64,000 nucleotides of DNA, taken from NCBI RefSeq assembly GCF_029931775.1, contig NC_079321.1, forward strand, positions 69,823,524-69,887,523, read 5' to 3'. The DNA comes from Euleptes europaea (lineage: Eukaryota > Chordata > Lepidosauria > Squamata > Sphaerodactylidae). Below are positions 51,701-60,700 of this stretch, piece after piece. The notes under the pieces are model-generated. The model made no database searches. It had not been told where the DNA came from and saw only the letters and a list, made by a program, of their open reading frames with translations. The position numbers and the translations under genes were made by a program. Numbering within the stretch: position 1 is the first letter of the stretch; every line of letters begins with the position of its first letter.

Positions 51701-54700
51701 TAACGATACACTCCTTCACCCAGACGTTTTCTTAAATTCTACTTTTTTGACTGCATTATTTTTGGTTTCTTTCTTTACCCTTTTATGGTGACTTACATGC
51801 CTAATCTTTTAATTGATCTTAACTGGCCATCCTGGCAACTCAATGAATTGAGAGTACAGGATATAAATATTGTAAACATGGAAAGCACTTTTCTAAATCA
51901 ACATAAGCATTTTTTAGGGTTTTTATGAATGAGCAACAGTTTACATAAGACAAAATGTAAATCAAGGATTAGATGCAATAGGAAAAAGGGTTAGTGGACT
52001 GAAAGGAAAATAGCGAAAACCATTGAAACAAAACTGAGGCAAATAGAAAGACACAAGTGAAAAATTAGAATCTTCGAGGAATATGGCCATTAATGAACTT
52101 ATGATCATGGATTGTCCTATATTTAATGAGCTGAGGGCTGGTTTAATTACTCCTTTATTTAAAAATATGGAAATGTCCAATGTGGCATCTGGCAGTACGA
52201 AGGTGCAGGTGACGAGACCATTATCAGATACAAATGATTCTGTTACTCTGTCTGTGGCAAAATCTATAGGGGCAATAATTAAATACCAAAAGAACAACAC
52301 TAAATAAGGCATTTTAATTCCTTTATTTTCTGCTCAAGGCTATAGCTGTATGAGCAGTGATAGACAGATAGAACTGTGGTGATATTATTTATTTTTAATG
52401 TGTAAGTGTGTGTGTGAGAGAGAGTGTATTACTGTCAAGTCAGAGCTGACTTATGGCGACCCCGTAGGGCAAGCGTGTCAAATGCAATTGTTACGAGGGC
52501 CAGATATGACATAAATACCACTTGGTCGGGCCATGCCTGGCCAGCCCAGATCAAGAGTGTGTGTGAAGCTGGCTGGCTAGGCTGGCTTGCGGGCCAGATA
52601 AGAGCTCTCAAGGGCTGAATCCGGCCTCCGGGCCTTATGGTTGATACCCCTGCCAAAGGGTTTTCAAGGCAAGAGAGTTCAGAGGTGGTTTGCCATTGCC
52701 TGCCTCTGCGTCATGCCCCTGGTACTTTTTGGAGGTCTCCCATTCAAATACTTGCCAGGGTTGAGGCTGAGTGTGTGTGACTGGCCCACACTCACCCAGG
52801 ACGCTTCCTTGGCAGACTGGGGATTTGTACCTAGATTTCCCAGATCCTAGTCTGACACTTTACTCACTACACTATGTGTGTGTGTAAAGTGCCATCAAGT
52901 CGCAGCCGACTTATGGCGACCCCTTCTTGGCGTTTTCATGGCAAGAGACTAGCAGAGGTGGTTTGCCAGTGCCTTCCTCTGCACAGCAACCCTGGTATTC
53001 CTTGGTGGTCTCCCATCCAAATACTAACCAGGGCTGACCCTGCTTAGCTTCTACAAGGACTTAAATGCAAAAACGGAAAGAGAGTGCAATAGATCTCTTT
53101 AAAAAAATTGTTTTCTTCAACAATATGATCACATTTTAATGACTGTTTATAGAAGTAGCTTACTGGATGAACTCAGTGACAGAAACATTAGCCATGGGAC
53201 TGTATCGAGCTACATTGTGAAAATTTAGGAATTCTTACGTTTTCTTAAGGGAGTGCTATTTTTCAATACTCTTCCTCCCAACCCCCCAACACTCTGCTGT
53301 TCTTGAGAGTCTACTGCTCTAAGAATAAATTTTTAAGGCATTTGGTGGGCTGCAACACAGGAGGGGGGACTCGTCAAAATTGCTGTGCCCTGTTAAGGAA
53401 ATTTAAAGTTTGTTGGCCTTTACATCTACACAGTTAACAAAGCTTTTTGGAAGAACAGAGTCTTTGAATGTAGGTAGTTCAGATGCACAAATGTTAGTAA
53501 CCCTACAGGAGAGGCAGAAGGTAAGCTCTTAACATAGATCTTAATAAAATATATAAAAATAATGATCATAGTAATAGGATCATAATCAGCCTTGAGTTCA
53601 AGTGAGAAAGGCAGACTATAAATTTAACATTTATTTACAATATTTAAAGGTCATATGGAATAAGGTTTGGGATTCAGGCTAAGACTTTATACAGGGGGAC
53701 CTATAGAATAAGTTGAAATGGATGAAAATAAAAGAATTGGAACAGTTATTTAACAGTTGTTACAAGTATTAATGTTTTAGAAGGACTTAAACTGTAGAAA
53801 CCAGATAGACCCAAAATATGTATTTTGAGAAGATATGAAAGCTAACAATCAACTTGAAGACACATATGGGAGAACAAGGGCAGCAAGTGTATTGTTCTTT
53901 GTAGTTTACAGAAAATCAAGTTTGAGTCTCAAGAGAGCACCATATATTAAATATAGAAAACTTGCACCAACTGTATTTGCCTTGCTTTAAATTGGGGTCC
54001 AGTTTCAAACTCAAAGGCGGCAGGTAGTATTATGTCTTGTAAGCACCATGTCATTCCTGCTTAGCAATATGGAGCAACACACTGTCAGGTATGCTTTGTA
54101 GATTAGGTCCTATTTGTGTTTGACTGGAAACAAATTAATAATACTTGCTGAATTCTGGTGGAGGATTGATGTTGCGACATCTTACTTTGCAAAGTCACCT
54201 CTGCAGTCTTGTTACTGGTTCAAACAAGCAGCTAGTGTGCTGTTTTTGCTTTGTTTTTCTTAAATAAAGGTTAGACTTAACAAGAGTGGTGTTCACTAAC
54301 TTCGTTTATATAACAGTGCAGACCTGTTTTTCTGGTGGACATCAAAACTTTTAACTCTTAGTTAGCATAAAGGCAAACTTTGGGGAATTGTTAGAAGTAT
54401 TGCAGATAGTGGCTGGGTTTAAAAAAATAAGTTTCTAGTTCTGCACACCCAAGGTAGCTAATGAGCATCAAACAGCACTTTAGCCTACCATGTGGTACAC
54501 TCCTCTAGACTCTGAAACCAAAGGGGTTTCTAAAGCTGTTTGAAATGTTTAAAAGGGAAAAAACCTTACTAGGCATGAAGTCCCCTGACCTGGATGGCCC
54601 AGGCTAGCCTGATCTTGTCAGATCTCAGAAGCTAAGCAGGGTTGGCCCTGGTTAGTGCTTGGATGGGAGAGCGTGAAGGAATAGCAGGGTCGCTATGCAG

Positions 54701-57700
54701 AGGTGGGCAATGGCAAACCTCTGTTAGTCTCTTGCCTTGAAAACTACTGGCTTGCCGTAAATCGGTTGTGACTTGATGGCACTTTACACGCATACACACA
54801 TGAATGAAGTAGCCTACTAAAAGGAACCTTCTAGATCTTTGATTATTCATATTTTCAAATTATGTGAAATTCTGTTCATAGGTTTTTTTAGCTTTAGTTA
54901 CTTGCTCTCTTTCTAATAGTAACAATGTTTGCCTTGCCTGCTTAATTTTAATTTGACATCTATCTTGCGCAGTGAGACTCAAAGTAGATTAACAAGCAAT
55001 GTAATAAAATACAAGTAAATACATACAATAAAACAGGATTATACATAACATAATAGCAATATGATAACACTAATAAAGTGGATTACTTGATTTGAGATCA
55101 CTGAATTAAAGGCAGTGTAATAATCTAGTGAACAATGCTGGGGAGGGGGCTAAATTTTTCAGACAATTAAACCTACAACCTTATTCCCTTTCTAAAATTG
55201 TCTTCCTGCTTAATTCTGTTTAGGATATTTTATGAATACTTCACTGTGGTCATAATCCAAAGATTCACAGAGCAAACTCCATATGAATAGCATATGTTTG
55301 ATTTTTCTTTTCATTGTATCTTAATGTGCTACACATATACATTTTTTTTGAGACAAGATTTCTACTTTGGGATGGATTAGGGCACTAATCACATATGCAC
55401 AGTAAGAATTCCAGCTGTCTTTATGCAGGCTTTTGGGTATGCTGAAGTGAATTCTGTGGATCATGGCCAGGATTGCTGTTTGCTACAAAATTAACTTGTC
55501 TTGGTTTCTTGAGTTTTATGTACCACAAGGTTACTGTGAAGACTGTTTATGGTATAAAAATTGCTGGAATGACAGTATTGCAGAGTTTAATGTGAAGTAT
55601 GTGGTATCCACTGAAATGTTTCGCAACAACCTGTCTATACTTGTATAGTTATGGTTAGTCTGCATTGGGCTGGCCTTTTGAAGGTGGACCCTTCACCCCC
55701 CTTTCTTAATCTGAAGGCACTTTTGATCCTTTTCAAACTGGTTTCTGGCCTGGTTGTGGGACTGGAACAGCCTTGGTCACCCTGGTTGATGACCTGCTGT
55801 GGGAGATGGACAGAGGGAGTACGATTTTGTCCATTGTCCTGGACCTGTCAGTGCCTTTCCATACTTTTGATTATGGTATCCTTCTGGACCACCTTTCTGG
55901 GCTGAGATTGGGAGGCACTATTTTGTGGTGTTCATGGTCCTCCTATCTTCAGAAGATGGTGCTGAGGGAGTAATGCGCAGCCCTTTGACTTGTGGCCCAC
56001 AAGTATCTATCTAATCCTATTTGTCTTTCAACATGTATATGAAACTGCTGGGTAAGGTCATCTGGAGACTTGGGCTGGGTTGTTATCTATATGCAGATGA
56101 CACTCATCTCTGTCTTGCATTCCAGCCAATCCCAGAGAGGCTGTAGAAACCTGATCCAGTGCCTGGAGGTAGTTTTGGAGTTGACGTGGGCTAATAAAAT
56201 GAAGTTTAATCTCAACAGCACAAAAGTGTTAATAGGGAGTGGAAGGTCTGACCCAGGATTTAAGGTGTTACCTGTTCTAGATGGGGGGGGGGTTGCACTC
56301 CCCTTGGTCTTCAGCTTGGAGGGTGCACTTGGGTGCAGGCCTAAAATTGCGTAAGCAGGTGGCAGCTGTGGCCGGGAGCACTTTTCATCAGCTTTGACTG
56401 GTTAGCCAGCTGAGGCCATTGTGGCACATGCCCTGGTTATATCTAGATTAGATTACTGCAATACACTCTACGTGGGGCTGCACTTGAAAAGTTTTCAGAA
56501 ACTTCAATTGGTACGGAATGCTTCAATCAAGGTGTTAACTGAAGTGGGTTGTAGGGACCATATCTCCCCACTCTTGGCCCATCTACACTGGTTTCAAACT
56601 TTTTTCCAGGCACATTTCAAGGTGTGGATGTTTAAGGTGTCCCACATGGTTTAGAGCCAGCATACCTGAAGGACCACCTACTCCCTTACAAACATACCTG
56701 ACCACTACAATTATCTTCCGGAGCCCTGCTCCCTGCCAAGAGAGCCAGCATGGTGTAGTTTTTCAGAGGGGTGGACTCTAATCTGGAGAACCGGGTTTGA
56801 TTCCCCACCCCTACACAAGAAGCCAGCTCGGTGACCTTGGGCTAGTCACAGTTCTCTTCGAGCTCTCAGCCTCTGTTGTGGGGAGAGGAAGGGAAGGAGA
56901 TTGTAAGCCGGCTTGATTCTTCTTAAAAAATGTAGAGAAAACTGGCACATAAAAACCAGCTCTTCTTCTGAGATTAGATGGGTAGCAACCTGAAAGTGGG
57001 TCTCCTTCAAAACTCTGGAACTTTCTCCCCAGGGGAATTCCTACTGTCCCCCTTTTTTGCTGTCTTTCATCAGTGAGTGAAGACTTTTTTGTTTTGTCTA
57101 GTGTTACCTTGGTGATCCTATTTTCCTGCTCTGTTTTTAATTGCTGGTATTGTGTGTGTGCATTTTAGTGTAAGAGCCCCGTGGCGCAGAGTGGTAAAGC
57201 TGCAGTACTGCAGTCAAAAGCTCTGCTAACGACCTGAGTTCGATCCCAATGGAAGTTGGTTTCAGGTAGCCGGCTCAAGGTTGACTCAGCCTTCCATCCT
57301 TCCGAGGTCGGTCAAATGAGTACCCAGTTTGCTGGGGGTAAAGGGAAGATGACTGGGGAAGGCACTGGCAAACCACCCCATAAACAAAGTCTGCCTAGTA
57401 AACGTCGGGATGTGACGTCACCCCATGGGTCAGGAATGACCCGATGCTTGCACAGGGGACCTTTACCTTATATTTTAGTGTATTGTATATGTATTTTAAC
57501 TTTTAATTATTTGAATCATGTGTTTTTGTTTGGTTTTAATGGTTTTTAAGATATTTTTATTATATGTTTTTGATTTGTTAGCCACCTTGGTGTCCCTGAT
57601 GAGGGAAGAAAGGCAGGGTATAAATTGTGTAAGTAAATAATTAAGTGGATCTGAAGGTAGGTTTCCTAAGAAACACTTGACAATTATCATGTAATGTCTG

Positions 57701-60700
57701 AATCACTACTTTAAGTTCCCCAAGTTGTAGAATCTGTGGATTTGCTGTGGATTCATTATGTGGACTTTGGGTTCATTTTTATCCACACTTCTTCCAAGCA
57801 ATTCAAAATATCTAACAAGTCCAGACTTCCTTAGTTCTAGAAAAGGTATTGTTTGTGTCAGTTCCTGTCAAATAATTTCTGCAGCCAGAGTTAAGATCAA
57901 CCATCGATCTCCTCAAAAAGAATAGTGAGCTGACATGTATACCCTTCTGTCTTCCATTTGCTCTCCCTGCCCAGGTATTTTCAAGAGAAATAATTCAAGA
58001 CTGATGGATGAAATCCTAAAGCAGCAACAGGAATTGTTAAACCTTGACTGTTCCAAATATACAGTAGAATTTGCAAATCAAGACAAAACAGATCAAGGTA
58101 AAACAGCTTTGGATTTTTATTTTGGCTTTATACTGATGTGAAGAGCTGGCATTCATTCCCGTTGATCTTTCAGTGGGAATGAATGGCATCTCCATGAACA
58201 CAAAAGATCAAGTTGATTTCTAGGTGTATGCTCAGGTCTCTGAAATTATGCATACATTTACACTATGACATGATGAATGTTATTTGGACTTTGCTGAGAT
58301 GTGGCACACTCAGCAAATATTGTCTTGAGCATATATGCAAAATTAATTTTTTGTAAGATGAATTCCAAATGCTGATTGAGACATATTGGGCAATTGGAGA
58401 AGAAAACGAAGGGGTAGAAAAATGCAGCGTTATTCATCATTCACTTATGGGGGGCGGGAGCTGGCTTTTCAAGCACTGATGCCATTTTCCATCTGAGGTT
58501 TAATGTCACTGAAATATTTTATTACAGTTTTAAATTGCCAACCTACATTAAAAGTGCTGTCTCCAGAGGATGGAAAGACGGATATAGTAAGAGCAGCTCA
58601 GAAATTTTGCCATTTAGTAGCACAACAGCAAAGAAAATGCACAGATCTGGACGTGAATGTCTTGGACAACTTACTAAGTAGTAAGTATGCTGTGGGAGTG
58701 ATTTGTTTTGCTCATTTTATAACATGTGTTCCACCGTTACAATGTTCAAGATACCATACTCAAATTAACAGGCAACAAACATACTAAAATGCGCTGTGAA
58801 AAGCAATGAAGTGACCTGACAGAAACTGCAGAAGTATGCAGTCCCAAATGCACTCAAAAACCATACAAGACAACCTTAAACAAGCCTGATGAAGAATACC
58901 AATGTGGGTGTGTTATGGACTCTTTCCAGCAGACCATTCTATAAGTGGTCTGGAGCCGCTCTGAGCCCGACCTTTGGGTTGGGGAGAGCAGGGTAGAAAT
59001 GTAATAAAATAAGACAGGAGCTGCAACAAAGAAGGCACAAGCCCTAGCAGAAGCTGTACAAAACTGCTAAGTGGAGGGTACTATAAGGAAGGCGTGCTGA
59101 GCTGAGATAAATTGGTGAATGGGCTCATACAGGAAGAGATGGTGATTCAGGTATACAGCTTATAGATGTCTTTATAGATAAAGAACCAGCACTTTGAATT
59201 GAACTGAGAAGCAAGTTGGAAGATAGTAAAAGTGTATTAAAATAATCCAGGTCCTACTAAAAGGCAGTCAGGCATTTTTACATCAGTTGTAACTTGGCTG
59301 TATTTAAGAGCAGCCCCATACAGAGCGCATCTATCTACTCAAAAGGACAGCTACCGGTAGAAGGAAAAGTGGTCAGTCCAGTATCAATAGTTTTCAAAGC
59401 AAGCACTTATTTCTGGTTTTGGAATTCATAAGAAATTGTGTATGTGAGGTAGCAAAAAGAGTGATCTGTGAGGTCACCCATTCAAACAGCATCTCAGCCA
59501 CCAACTCACTAGGTGGCCACAGTCATGCCTGCCTGCCTCTCTCCCTCTCCCCCCCCCCCCCGATCTGCAATATGGGCATGGCCTCTGGCCAGCTTCACAG
59601 GATATTGTGCAGATTGCACGATGAGATGTGTGAAGTGCTTTGAACATTGAAAGCACTATTTAAATGATAATTATTCCCAATGTTGAATTTACACTTTTCT
59701 TTTTGGTAAAGTTGAATGGCATTCATGAGACTTGTTTCCCACAGACCTTTTTGTGCGCCTGTCATGTATTTGCCTTTGTAATAAAGCAAGCCTGTGTGTG
59801 ATGAGTACTCTACATGGGAGAAGTGTATGGAATGTCATACACAGAAATAATATCTGTGAGGCAAATTCATCTACAACTACTAGACTTTCCGAGCACACTG
59901 TGTACAAATGTCATCCAAATATATGAAGACATTGACGTTATTTATAATTTTTGCAATGCACAAAATTACTGAAGAAAAATTGGATGAAACAATCGGCATA
60001 GAAATTTTTGATAGCTGAAATGTAGCTTTAGAAAAACTGTAAGACCTCCAAAATGTAGCTTGAAAGATTTAGATTTTTTAAATACTGTCAATAGGTAGAC
60101 TGCACTTTTATAGCAGTAGTAATTGTTAAAATCATCAATATATCTAATTCTCAGTATGGCCAAATCTGTGGATACGAAATCTGTAGATTGGAGCCATGAC
60201 CAGACTAGATTTTTCTGCTCACATGAAAAAGCCCCAGGTTTTCAGAAAAGCCTGATATCCTGTTGTTATTTTTAATGGGGGGATTAAACTGAAGATGGGA
60301 ACAGATAAAGGTAGGTTGGCTGGTGGGTGGGAAGGAGAGAAGGGCACAAGCAAAGAGAGAGACCTATGAAGGCTTTCAGGGAAATGAAAAGAAATAATAG
60401 GGGAGGGGAAAATGAGATGACCCCTGTAAGTCCTTGAAGGTCCCCCACATGTAAGTGCCATAAGAGAAGTAGTTTTGTGAATAGTGTAGACTTGTAAATT
60501 TTTAAAGTAATTTGAAAACAATAATTTGTACTTGACAGTTTGAGGAGGGTGTGCTCCAATTTTATTAGATTACTTACAATGCCTTAGATTATTTAAAAAC
60601 TGTTAATTTACTGAAGGTATCAAAAATAATAGCATGTTTAGTTAAACATTATATATATATATATATTGACATATATATATATTGACATAAAGGCCTACCA

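Noticed and set aside
54583-54690. 5S rRNA gene
   Set aside because: Diverged 5S head followed by a SINE body and BovB-like tail; at least five dispersed copies on both strands.
58149-58185. Inverted repeat (GCATTCATTCCC / GGGAATGAATG) after NUS1 exon 2 donor
   Set aside because: Short arms with a 13-nt loop; it could form a small hairpin, but nothing links it to function.
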